Below are positions 11,337 to 21,276 of a stretch of 64,000 nucleotides of DNA, in pieces. The stretch is taken from assembly GCA_035048495.1 (NCBI GenBank), contig CM068547.1, forward strand, positions 21,707,913-21,771,912, given 5' to 3'. The stretch is from Euptelea pleiosperma. Lineage: Eukaryota > Streptophyta > Magnoliopsida > Ranunculales > Eupteleaceae. Below the pieces are notes generated by a model. It did no database searches, was not told where the DNA came from, and saw nothing but the letters and a program-made list of their open reading frames with translations. Every line of letters starts with the position of its first letter. Position 1 is the stretch's first letter. The position numbers and the translations under genes are program-made.

Positions 11337-12299
11337 TTTTAAGTAAAACCTTACTTTTCTTTGGGGAATTTCCCCATTTAGTGGACCCCCTTTTTTTATT
11401 TAAAAATAATTAATTTAAAGCGTTTGGAAATCGCTAGGTCCACTAAATGGTCGGGCCACGGGTCGATGATGATGGGCCCGGCTACTGGTCCACAAGGATT
11501 GATGATGTCCATCGTCTCACAATATGATGTGATAGACAATTTGATAACGATCGGATGGATGGTGACTTGATTGGGACCCAGATTGGTAGATCGACGGATC
11601 TAGAGAGATCCAACGGTCTGATTGAAGATCCAACGGTCAGAAAGCTAAGGGAGATGAGACAGAGCCAATGGGCAGGAGTTCTGGGGTTAGGCCAGTAGAT
11701 TCGAGGACCGAGAGATGAAGAGAGAGAGAATAAGGAGAGATGAGAGAGAAAGTATCAGAAAATGGAGATAAAAGTATTGGCAGAGGGTCTGGAACCCTGG
11801 TCTTCACTGTGACCATCCTCACGCTTCTCCAGTAGAGTAGACTATCATTCCTTGCTGACTCATGTGGCTTTAAACACTTTGGTCCATCTCTTGGTCATTG
11901 GCTCTCCTACTCTCTTCGTTCTTTGGGTCGACTTTTGGGTCATCTTATTCAGCCCTTATTTGGCCCATATCTTCTAGTGTCATAGTATGTGGGCTCTTTA
12001 AGCTTTGATAATGGGCTTTCCTGATCGATGTGGGCTTGCAAGTCTCGAGAATTGTCCCATCGGGGTTTTCTACGACAGAAGAAACGCGTAATGAGACTTT
12101 ATCAAAACGACTCAATGTCTAGACTTCCGAAAATGTGTTTAATGTATGCAAATATACCATTTCGTCCAGAAAAGTGTGTTCTACGCAACAAAAGAGACTC
12201 TTACGTAGAAAAGTAGATAAATAGAGCATTTTAACGTAGGAGAGTGTGAAAACGCTTAGAAGATAATAGTAGAAAATACGCACTTTTAAGCGAGTATCA
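9714..12299 (-). repeat. Solo Athila LTR with target duplication TCCGC
   Basis: It runs TGAAACTAGGG...GCGAGTATCA and is flanked by TCCGC at 9709-9713 and 12300-12304. It is inserted in the 5' LTR of Athila-3. Inside are a (TA)n tract at about 11310-11337, a diverged tRNA-like segment at about 11774-11844 (minus strand), and GA-rich tracts that give spurious lysine/arginine- or proline-rich frames. Confidence 0.9.
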
Positions 12300-13753
12300 T
12301 CCGCACTCGGGGTTAGGGTAATTAAAGAACAATAATAGTGAAAACTGCTTATAATGGTGGAGAGATGAGAAAGATGGAGATCGAAGTTAAAATCTGATTT
12401 TTGATATTTCGAGATTCATGCACTAAATTGAAAACAAAAATAAAATAAGATGAAAATACTATGAATAAAGGAATTTCAATTCATTAATTAATCAAATGCT
12501 TACAAAAGATTCAATAAATGGAAGGGAAATTAATCTAGAAAGCATTCAAAATATAAACTAAGCTAGAGAGAGAAACGGGGTAGAGAGAAAGTGATGTAAA
12601 GTTAGAAAGAGAAAGTAAGATATCTAGGTGGAGAGAGAAAGTAACAAAAAACAAGAATTTTTAAAAATAAAATATGGAGGTTAAGAGATAGAAAGAGAGG
12701 ATTTAGAGAGAAAATAATAAGGAGAGAAAAAGCTAGAGAGAGAAAAATAGGAGTGATGAGAGAGATAAGATGAAGAAAGAGAAAATCTTACCATTGGCTG
12801 AAGGTGGTGGTTCGGCCAAGAGAGTGAGGACCTGATTGCATGCCCGTAAGGAGATGGTTGCTGATCCGGTGCCCAGAGAAGAAGGATGTCATGGAGTCGT
12901 GAGAGCAACAACTTGGAAAGTTGCTGACCTTCTCTTCAGATGGTCAACTAAGATGATGGTGGGTGCAACAGTGTAACCAATGAAGAGAAGATCCAGGCCG
13001 ATCGATTTGTGGAGAAAATAGCGGTGGTGTTGGCCTTTTGTTGCTATGAAAAAGAGGACCTAGCACTGTGAGTAGAGGCTCTGCAAGGAGGAGTTGCAAA
13101 GGTGCTGCCTTTTGGTTGCAGCAGCAACCTAGGCAGGAGAAGACGGTGGTACCGTTGCTGGTGAAGCAAGGGGTGTGAGCCACTGGGTGAAGCAACGTTG
13201 AGGTACTGCCAGAAGATGAATGGAGGAGCACTTGCAGGCTGGAGTTGCAGCAGAAATGGAGGAAGCTCTGGCGTTTGGAGTGGAGAGACAACGGCCAGCA
13301 AGTGGTTCGTGGTGCACCCCGAAAGGAGGTAGAAGGTGCAGCAAAGGAAGGATGTGCAGGTTTTGCACTTGCATAGCAGATCTACCGGTATTAATGGCGG
13401 ACTATGGTGCGGTTTTGCAGGTGTGAATGGGGTACATGTCCAGCAAGGAGGCGCGATAGCTTTCGGCCTGTGGTGAAGAAGGTTGTCGGTGTTCTTGCAG
13501 GTGGGAGACAGGGGATCCCGAACCAGCAGGTGGCTGGTCGGAGTTGATGAAGGTGGCGCTCGTGAAGTGGCTGGCTGGTGCACTCCCCATTTTATATCGT
13601 GGAATATGGTGAGGGAGGCTGCGTTGATAACACCAGTAGGTTGAGATGTGCAGCAAGAATGGAGAAGAAGACAGAGGCGGAGATGGAGATGGAGACGGAC
13701 CTGCCTGAGTTGCAAGTCCATTTGAAGACTACTGGAGTTGTAGGCCAACTCTA

Positions 13754-13872
13754 GCAAGAAGAAGAAGAAGAAGAAGAAGAAGAAGAAGAGAAGAAGAAGA
13801 AGAAGAAGAAGAAGAAGAGAAGAGGAAGAGGAAGAGGAAGAGGAAGAGGAAGAAGAAGAAGAAGAAGAAGAA
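13754..13872 (+). repeat. Interrupted (GAA)n / (GAAGAG)n microsatellite
   Basis: This purine-only tract of about 120 bp is built of AAG and AGGAAG units inside the Athila-3 LTR. Similar but shorter GAA tracts are found in the Athila-5 LTR at about 59036-59100. Confidence 0.9.
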
Positions 13873-15091
13873 AAAGGTGGGTGCTAGTTGTTGGAGTGTA
13901 GATTTCGGTGAGCTTCTCGCCGGAATCAATGGTAGAGGATTAGAGAAGGGAAAGCAACAACTTTGTCCAAGCTGCTGATGACTGTAGCTGCGCACCTGCT
14001 GTTGCAGGTTGTGGTGAAAAGAGAGAAGAAGAAGAAAAGAAGAAAGGAGAAGAAGAAGAAGAAGTGGTGGCCGGAGTTGCAATAGGGAAAGGAAAGGGTG
14101 GAGGAGAAGAGGGGAGAAAAAGAAAAACGTGGGGAAGGGAACCTACTATTTGTAGAGGAGAAGAAGACCTGCTGGTGGTCCGTGTTGGAGATGGTGGCTG
14201 CGGTGGTGCACAGTGTGAGGAGACATGGAGAAGAAGGAGATGCAGACTCGTGCACCAACTAGTGAAGACCCTCATTGCTGCCTAAGAAAAGAGGCAGCAA
14301 CAATCATCCAAGAGAGGCGATTTAAGAGAGGAGAGGGATTTGATAGAAGAGAGGGGAGAGAGAAAGAATGAGGGGGAGGGAACCAAAAAGAAACCCACGG
14401 TTTCTTTCTCTTATAAAGGAAGAGAAAAACCGTGGGAGTTAAATTGGGGATTGGTGAGAAGTGGTCAAGGTTGACCACTTCCCCCATTGGCTTGAATGCG
14501 GGCTTGAATGTGGGCTTGTCAGAGCCCGTAAGTTTGTGGGCCGCTAAGGATTGTGGGCCAATGGACTTGGGCCACAAACTTTGGAGTCCATGAGAAATAG
14601 TAGGACATGGGTCATTATAAGGATAATTGGCCAGTGGGCCTTGTGACCATGTGTCAATGGGTATGGGCATGGGCTCAAGGATAAGCGGGCTAATGGGCTA
14701 GATGGATATGGGCCTCTTGCGAGGCCGTGGGTTAGGGTGCATTTGGCCGCCAAGGGAGAAAATTGTATTTTTCTCGTGAAAACACCCATCAAGGAAAATA
14801 CATTTTTCTTTCCTCGAAGATCGAGCTATGCGCTCTCAGCCACAATCAACCAGTTGAGACACTTCTCTTCACTCCAACGCGCCCTAGGGATTGAGATTTT
14901 ACAATAGAAATCAGTTGGGTGATAGGATAGATGATCGAATGATCGGTGGCATGATCGGAAGGTCGGATTCGTAGGATGGATAGATCAGATGGCGATCGAA
15001 TGGTGGATTTGATGGATAATGGTGATAGGTCAAGGAGAGAGAGTCGGTCAGAGCTAGAAGAGAGAAAATGTCAGAAAATACAAGGAAATTA

Positions 15092-15159
15092 GCTGGCAGA
15101 GGGTCTCGAACCCTGATCTTCAATGTGTCCCTTCTCACGCTTCACCAGTAGAGCAAACC
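15092..15159 (-). other. tRNA-like segment in Athila-3 LTR
   Basis: On the minus strand it shows TTGCTCTACTGGTGAAGC (A-box-like, D-arm GCT/AGC) and CAGGGTTCGAGACCCT (B box GGTTCGANNCC in a T-arm-like stem). The A box begins about 455 bp from the LTR 5' end, as in Athila-1 and Athila-2. Confidence 0.6.
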
Positions 15160-15669
15160 ATCATTTCTTGCTGATTCATGTGGCTTTAAACGCTTTGGTC
15201 CGTCTTTTGGTCATTGGCTCTCCTACTCTCTTCGTTCTTTGGGCCGGCTCTGCGGTCCTCTTGTTCAGCCCATATTAGGCCCATATCTTCTAAACATAGC
15301 CTGTTTGGTTCTTTAAGCTTTGATGATAGGCTTCCATGGTTGATCGTGGGCCCGTCAGTCCTTGAGAATCGCCCAATAGGATCTCCTGCAAGTGAAAAAA
15401 TGCGTAATGAAATTCATCTAAAATGGCTTAATACAGGACTATCCGAAATACGTATATTTCATGCAAATAGTCGATTTTCATCTAAAGAATGCATTCTACA
15501 CAATGGAAGAAACTCTTACGTGAAAAAGTCATCGAAAAGACAAGTTTTACGTAGTAGAATGCGACATCGCCATAAGGATAATGGCTTAAAATAAGCACTT
15601 TTGAGCGAATATCAGTTTCTAAATTTTTTGTAATATTAGGTGGGGAGACGATTTGGTAGTGGTGGAGTC

Positions 15670-16350
15670 TTTTGCTCAGCAGACGGCTTAACTAGAGTGA
15701 AGTCATCTGGTGAGCAGATGGCACAACTATCCTGGGGTCGCCGGGCGGACAGACGGCATAGCTGTTCTGTAGCCGTCTGGCGGGCATGCAGCACAACTGC
15801 TCTGTAGCCGTCTGCTGGGCAGACGGCATAACTGCTTTAAGGCCTTCTCATGGGCAGATGGCCTAATTGTTCTGGAGCTGTCTGGTGGGCAGACAGCATA
15901 ACTGCTCTGAGGCCTTCTTGCGGGCAGATGGCCTAACTGTTCTAGAGCCATCTGGCGGGCAGGCGACACAACTGCTCTGTAGCCGTCTGCCGGGCAAATG
16001 GCATAACTGCTCTAAGGCCTTCTTGCGGGCAGATGACCTAGCTATTCTGGAGCCGTCTGGCGGACAAGCGGCACAACTACTCTATAGCCGTCTGCTGAGC
16101 AACGGCATAACTGCTCTGAGGCCTTCTCGTGGGCAAATGGCCTAACTATTCTAGAGCCGTCTGGCGGACAGGCGGCACAACTGCTCTATAGCCGTCTAGC
16201 GGGCAGGCCACATAGCTGCTCTGAGGCCTTCTTGCGGGCAGGCGGCACAACTGCTCTGTAGTCGTCTGGCGGGCAGGCGGCACAACTGTTCTGAGGCCTT
16301 CTCGCAGGTAGATGGCCTAACTGTTCTGGAGCCGTCTGGCTGGCAGGTGA
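15670..16350 (-). repeat. Tandem repeat block B of the Tat 3' region (~42-bp subunits)
   Basis: About 16 subunits of roughly 42 bp alternate between two types, for example GGGCAGACGGCATAACTGCT and GGCCTTCTTGCGGGCAGATG. The pairs form a composite unit near 85 bp. Open frames on both strands, rich in R, P, S and Q, follow only from the repeat. Such minisatellites between integrase and the 3' LTR are known in Tat-clade elements. Confidence 0.9.
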
Positions 16351-16364
16351 TTTAATTACGAGTG

Positions 16365-17190
16365 CTAGGTCATCTCTTGACCTATTGAGGTGTCATTTCA
16401 CATCAATTGGGACCTTTGTCGAGCAACATTCCTCCTGCCGGGGTCAGCATACTGATCGGTGGTTGGATGCATCGGCCTTCTGAGAGGCCGAATGTAAATC
16501 TGATTTGTTCGATGTTCTGTAATGACCTCGAAGTAAAGACACATCGGCCTTCTAAGAGGACTTACTTTTGACAGAGTTTTCTGCAGGCTGTCAGGAATCC
16601 CGGTCCATAGATGGGACTTTTCTGAGTGTAAGGTCATTTCTTGGCCCATCGAAATGCCTTTTCCCACTGGTTGAGACTATTATTGAGCTATATTCCTCCC
16701 ACCGGGGTCTGCGTACTGATCGACGGTCTGATGCATCAGCCTTCTGAGAGGCTGAGTGCAAATCTGATCTATTCGATGTTCCTTGCATCGAGGTCATTAT
16801 AACCCTCGATGCAAAGACACATCGGTCTTCTGAGAGGACTTACTTTTGACAGGATTTCTTGTGGGCAGTCAGGAATCCCGGCCCATAGATGGGACTTTTT
16901 TGAGTTTAAGGTCATTTCTTGGCCCATCGAAATGCCTTTTCCCACTAGTTGGGACTATTGTTGAGCTATATTCCTCCCGCCGGGGTCAGCGTACTGATTG
17001 ACGATCGGATGCATCGGCCTTCTGAGAGGCTGAGTGCAAATCTGATCTATTCGATGTCCCATGCATCGGGGTCATTATAACCCTCGATGTAAAGACGCAT
17101 CGGCCTTCTGAGAAGACTTACTTTTGACTGAATTTCCTACGAGCTGTCAGAAATCCCGACCCAAAGATGGGACTATTCTGAGTGGTGGTT
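16365..17190 (-). repeat. Tandem repeat block A of the Tat 3' region (~270-bp units)
   Basis: Three copies start at about 16365, 16631 and 16910 with GGTCAT.TCTTG.CC and share the internal landmarks CATTCCTCC/TATTCCTCC (16428, 16690, 16969) and CATCGGCCTTCTGAGAGG. Unit lengths are roughly 265 to 280 bp. No protein is encoded. Confidence 0.88.
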
Positions 17191-17230
17191 TGATAGCTTA
17201 ATTATTGTCGAGACCGAACAAGATTGTATT

Positions 17231-18435
17231 TCATTGATAAAAGATGCGTAAATTGAAGGCATTCCAAGGCCTTTCTAGTACATCTCCTTCACTGGTCTTT
17301 AAGAAATTTGCTCCTTGTTGTCCTATACGATCCACGATGTAAGGGCCTACCCAGTTTGCTCCCAACTTTCCGCTATCAGTCTCCTTTGTGTTATGGAACA
17401 TTTTTCTAAGCACGAGATCTCCGGGTTTGAAAGTCCGTCTTCTGACTCGCCTGTCAAAGGATCTCTTGATTCTCTGCTGGTAGTTTGCGAGCTTTAGCGC
17501 CGCTTGTTCCCGCCGTTCTTCCAATAAGTCCTTGTCGCGGGCTAAAATCTCATCGTTGTTGCCTGACTCCACGGCCTTAGACCTAGATGTAGGAATCAAC
17601 GCTTCGGTGGGGATTACTGCCTCAGCACCGTAAGCTAAGGAGAAAGGTGATTCCCCGGTAGTTCGTCGAGGTGTGGTCCTGTAAGCCCAAAGGACATCGA
17701 GAAGTTCTTCCGCCCATATTCCTTTGGCTCGTTCCAGCCTCTTCTTCAAGTTGTCAAGGATAAACCTGTTTGCCGCCTCGGCGAGCCCATTACTCTGGGG
17801 GAATCTCAGGGTGGACAAGCTCTTTTTGATGTTCAAGGCCTAACAAAGTACTTTGATCTCCGTAGCGTCGAATTGACTCCCGTTGTCGATTACGATCTCT
17901 TGAGGCACTCCGAATCTGCACATGATGTTCTCCCACAGAAATCTTCCGACGTGAGAGGTGTGGACTTGCACCAGTGGCACAGCCTCAATCCACTTGGTGA
18001 AGTAATCGGTAGCGACTAGCAAGAAGTGGACGTTGCTAGGAGCTCTAAGGAAGCGTCCCATTATATCTAGGCCCCATTTGGCGAATGGCCAAGGGCTGAA
18101 TACCGGGTGCATTTCTTCTTCTGGGGGTGAATGCTTCTGGCAACTAGTGCACTTTCATACGAACATCTCGGCATCCTTCTGCATGTATGGCCAAAACTAG
18201 CCCTAAGAAATAGCTTTGTGGGCTAGGGTTCTCGCTCCCGAGTGGTTTCCGCACTCGCCGGCGTGGATTTCTTGGATTATGCCTTCCGCTTCGCTTTGAA
18301 TGACGCACCTCAAGAGGGGGCCCAAAGTGGATTTCCTGTATAGGTCTTGACCTATCAGAGTGTATCTCCCCGCAACTCGTTGTATCTTCCGGGCCCTAGA
18401 TTTCTCGCTAGGAAGCTGTGAAGTAGACAGATATG
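17231..18435 (-). pseudogene. pol: Tat-type integrase, broken by stops
   Basis: Integrase inserts the cDNA into the nuclear genome. On the minus strand the zinc-binding part (HAGECGNHSGARTLAHKA, later CTSCQKH) is followed by the catalytic core with GLDIMG, IDNGSQF and FPQSNGLAEAANRF, which carry the D, D and E positions. The C-terminal GPY/F-type segment has NWVGPYIVDRI. Stops interrupt it: TAG at 17837-17839 inside the core, and two stops at about 18140-18200 between the zinc-finger histidines and cysteines. The frame ends with a natural stop at 17231. Similar residues surround each stop, so these are inactivating mutations and not domain borders. Confidence 0.85.
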
Positions 18436-18544
18436 AGCGTAATTCATCGACCCAGCTGGGGTCGCCCCCAATGTCTAGCTGCTGGCTCTCGACTGTCCCC
18501 TGATAAATGGTCGCTTGCTGGCTAGCGGCCGCCTGCTTGTATTG

Positions 18545-18652
18545 TGCCTCATGCCGACTCCTTGCCGTCTGCTCGTCAACGGCCGTCTGCTTGTCAACGG
18601 CTGACTGCTCGTCAGTGGCCATCTGGTCGTCAGTGGCCATCTGGTCATTGTT
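18545..18652 (-). repeat. 18-bp in-frame minisatellite between the second RNase H and integrase
   Basis: Around five units of 18 bp encode the hexapeptide series DQMATD, DQMATD, EQSAVD, KQTAVD, EQTA on the minus strand. The plus-strand core is GCTCGTCAACGGCCGTCT. This lies in the variable linker between the archaeal-type RNase H and integrase. Confidence 0.85.
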
Positions 18653-18795
18653 AAAGCGGGCAACTTTTTGACCCTTGCCTGGTTCCTCATCATCTAGTAC
18701 CTTTGAGTTCTCGGAGGGACGAATACTGGGTTGCTCTTGATATTCCACTGATATCTTCCTTGAGAAGGTTCCATCTATCATAATGGACAGGTATG

Positions 18796-19640
18796 CTAAG
18801 GAATCTGTGTGCCAATTTTTGTGGCGTGGCAATTGGTGAAAGCTGTCTCGAATTCCCTGGCCAGGTCCTTTACGATCGCTAGGTATGCTCCCATTCTATC
18901 GTCCCTTGTTTGGAAGGTTCCACCGTACTGACTTACCATGAGCTGGGAGTCGCTATAGAGGTCTAGATCGATTATGTTGAGATCGCGGGCTAGAGTCAGC
19001 CCGGCCATCAAGGCTTCATATTTGGCCTTGTTGTTTGAGGCTTTGAATCCTAGCTTGATGGCCTTTTCCGTATATAGGTTCTCTGGGGATATTAGTACTA
19101 TTCTGACCCCTGAATCTCTATCGTTTGTCGATCCGTCGGTGAACAACTTCCATCCCCCTTGGTTTCTCAGAGCTGTTGGAACCTCTGGTAGTGGTAAAAC
19201 ATATGTATCTCCATCTCCGGGTATTGGCGTATCCTGGACAGGAAAATCTGCGAGGAAGCCTGCTAGGGCGTGGCCCTTCTCGGAGGTGCGCGGTTCATAG
19301 CGTATGTCATACTGAGCTAGGTATACGGCCCACTTCGCCATTCTTCCTAAGAGATCCATCTTTCCAAGTATAGTTTTTAGGGGATACTTGGTGTAGACGG
19401 TGATCACCCGGTCTTCAAAATATGGTTTTAATCTCCTGGATGCGTAGACGAGGGCGAGTGCGGCCCTCTCAAGCGTGGTGTACCTGGTCTCGGCTTCCAC
19501 CAAGGCTTTACTGACGAAGTAGACGGATTTCTCCCCTTCACATGTTTCACGAAATAGTATCGCACTCACTGATCCTTCTGTAGCCACCAGGTACAATCCA
19601 ACGGCCTCCCTTGGCTCGGGGTAGGACAGGATAGGAGGTT
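18796..19640 (-). pseudogene. pol: Tat-type RNase H plus second (archaeal-type) RNase H
   Basis: RNase H degrades the RNA strand of the RNA-DNA hybrid during reverse transcription. The first domain runs from SVSAILFRE through VYFVSKALVEAETRYTTLE to GRMAKWAVYLAQYDIRYEP. The second, typical of Tat-clade elements, has WKLFTDGSTNDRDSG, NNKAKYEALMAGL and LYSDSQLMVSQ, giving the D, E and D catalytic series. The frame is offset from both the upstream reverse transcriptase (near 19600) and the downstream linker (near 18810), so at least two frameshifts separate them. Some expected residues of the first domain are replaced (YTKYPL where TDQPL is usual). Confidence 0.85.
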
Positions 19641-20743
19641 GAGCTAAATTTGAAAGCTAGCTCGCATTCGTCCATCCACTCAAAGACGCCATTCTTCTTG
19701 AGCAGGCGGAAGAGTGGCTTGCACCTATCAGTTGATCTCGAGATGAAACAGTTTAGCGCGGCTATCCTTCCCGCCAGCTTCTGGACCTCCTTTCTGTTCC
19801 TCGGGGAGGGCATGTCTGTCAGGCCCCAAATCTGTTCTAGGTTCACCTCAATTCCTTGTCGAGATATGAGGTATCCTAGGAATTTTCCAAAAGTGACACC
19901 GAACGTACACTTTGACGGGTTGAGCTTCATCTAGTGTTGGTGCAGCCTGTGAAAGGTCTGCTCCAAATCCTGCATATGCGTTGCGCGTTGCTTGCTTTTG
20001 ACGATCATATCGTCAATGTAGACTTCCATCGATGTCCCTATCAGGTCATGGAATATTTTGTTCACTAGCCTCTGGTAGGTTGTTCTCGCGTTCTTCAACC
20101 CGAACGGCATTACTATAAAGCAAAACACGCCTCGCTCAGTCGTGAAGGCCGTTTTCTCTTGGTCGGGGCCATATAGTGGGATCTGATTGTACCTTGAATA
20201 TCCATCCATGAAGGATAGCATTCGGTACCCTGTGGTTGCATCCACCAGCTGGTCAATCCTTGGCAACGGATAGGGGTCTTTGGGATACACCTTGTTCAAA
20301 ATAGTGAAGTCGATGCACACTCTGATCTTGCCGTTCTTCTTGGGCACTGCAACTACGTTTGCTAGCCACCTCGGGTTACTTACCTCCTTGAGAAATCTTG
20401 CCTTTAGCAACTTATCGATCTCATCCCGTATAGCTATCTGTTTCTCAGGTGCCGTCCTCTTTCGTTTCTGCCTCACTGGAAGGTATTTTGGATCGATGTT
20501 TAGCTTGTGGCAGGAGACTTCGGGATCGATTCCTTGCATCTCTTCGAGTGACCAGGCGAACACGTTCTTGTTTGCTGTGAGGAACTTTGTTATTTTTTCT
20601 TTCTCTTTAGGTGTTAGCATTGACCGATGTAGGTTATCCTCGGATCTTCTTTGGTTCCAAGGTTCACCTCCTCTATCGGCTCTACTGTGGGCTTTTCTCA
20701 TTCTAGATTCTCCTTTGGTCTTTTGTCCGAGAAAAGCCCTGCT
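19600..20743 (-). pseudogene. pol: Tat-type reverse transcriptase
   Basis: It copies element RNA into DNA. On the minus strand are FAWSLEEMQGIDPEV, RVCIDFTILNKVYPKDPYP, SFMDGYSRYNQIPLYGPDQ, KTAFTTERGVFCFIVMPFGL and the active site VYIDDMIVKSK (YIDD at 20020-20009), then MKLNPSKCTFGV and the thumb region. A TAG stop at 19931-19933 lies in frame just before MKLNPSK. A further break lies near the N-terminal end, where the frame meets Athila-1 at 20744-20748. The region should continue from the protease at 35962-36714, from which Athila-1 has separated it. Confidence 0.88.
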
Positions 20744-20748
20744 GGCTG
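20744..20748 (+). repeat. Target-site duplication GGCTG, left copy
   Basis: These five bases precede the Athila-1 5' LTR and recur directly after its 3' LTR at 35957-35961. The Tat reading frame is interrupted at this point. Confidence 0.93.
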
Positions 20749-21205
20749 TGATATTCGCTCAAAAGTGCTTATTTTAAGCAATTATCCGTTTAGCGTTATC
20801 GCACTCTCCTACGTAAAAGGCTCTATTTATCTACTTTTCTACGTAAGAGTCTCTTTTGTTGCGTAGAACACACTTTTCTGGACGAAATGGTATATTTGCA
20901 TGCATTAAACACATTTTCGAAAGTCTAGACATGAAGTTATTCTGATAGAGTCTCATTACGCGCTTCTTCTATCGCAGGAAACCCCGATGGGACAATTCTC
21001 GAGAATGCGGGCCCACAATCAACTTCCAGAACCTTTAATCAAAGTATAGAGAGCCAGTGGACTTGGACAAGAAGATGTATGCCAAAGAAGAAAAGAAGAG
21101 CCAGAGAGATCGAAAGAATTGAGAGAAGATCATAAGAGAAGGAGAGCCAAAGCACCTAGGAAGAGACCAAGGAGATTAAAGCTAATCAACCAACACAAGA
21201 CGAAA

Positions 21206-21276
21206 GCTTGCTCAGTTGGTGAAGCATGCAGAAGACTAAGTTAGAGATCAGGGTTCAAGACCCTCTCCTAGCATTT
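21206..21276 (+). other. tRNA-like segment with A and B boxes in the Athila-1 5' LTR
   Basis: A-box-like TTGCTCAGTTGG is at 21208-21219, with D-arm-like pairing GCT/AGC at 21210-21212 and 21223-21225. The B box GGTTCAAGACC is at 21252-21262, inside a T-arm-like hairpin: a four-base-pair stem (AGGG/CCCT) around the seven-base loop TTCAAGA. The spacing of 44 bp fits a tRNA-type Pol III promoter. TTTT follows at 21273-21276. The acceptor stem does not pair, so this is not a functional tRNA; it resembles the head of a tRNA-derived SINE. Pol III transcription is inferred. Confidence 0.65.

Larger units (their letters stand above)
5397..15614 (-). mobile_element. Athila-3: internally deleted Athila element, host of three insertions
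   Basis: On the minus strand the order is 5' LTR (15614-12305 plus 9713-9580), primer site (9577-9559), a short interior of 3'-UTR type (9558-9335 and 6651-5488), G-rich tract, and the first 91 bp of the 3' LTR (5487-5397). No gag or pol remains. The interior jumps from about 30 bp after the primer site into sequence matching the region after integrase in Athila-1 and Athila-2. Solo LTRs interrupt it at 6657-9329 and 9714-12299, each with its own target duplication. The remainder of its 3' LTR should lie left of the window. Confidence 0.8.
12300..15614 (-). repeat. Main part of the Athila-3 5' LTR
   Basis: It continues the LTR begun at 9580 and ends GAGCGAATATCA at 15614. Together the pieces give about 3.4 kb, longer than the other Athila LTRs, partly through a long GAA-rich tract at 13754-13872. 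A tRNA-like segment with a good B box (GGTTCGAGACC) lies at about 15092-15159 on the minus strand. The frames around 13044-14275 on the minus strand are CT-rich translations with no family similarity. Confidence 0.85.

Noticed and set aside
13044..13757. 237-codon minus-strand frame in the Athila-3 LTR
   Set aside because: It has biased composition from CAG/CTC-rich DNA, no domain, and no counterpart in related LTRs.
15727..16145. Repeat-peptide frames on both strands in the Tat 3' tandem repeats
   Set aside because: Periodic frames on both strands are expected from 42-bp units, a multiple of three. They lie in the non-coding 3' region.
15670..16350. CRISPR array
   Set aside because: Units abut without unique spacers and diverge gradually. 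The context is a plant retrotransposon.
21206..21272. A functional tRNA gene
   Set aside because: D-arm and T-arm features and both promoter boxes exist, but the acceptor and anticodon stems do not pair, so it is at best tRNA-derived.
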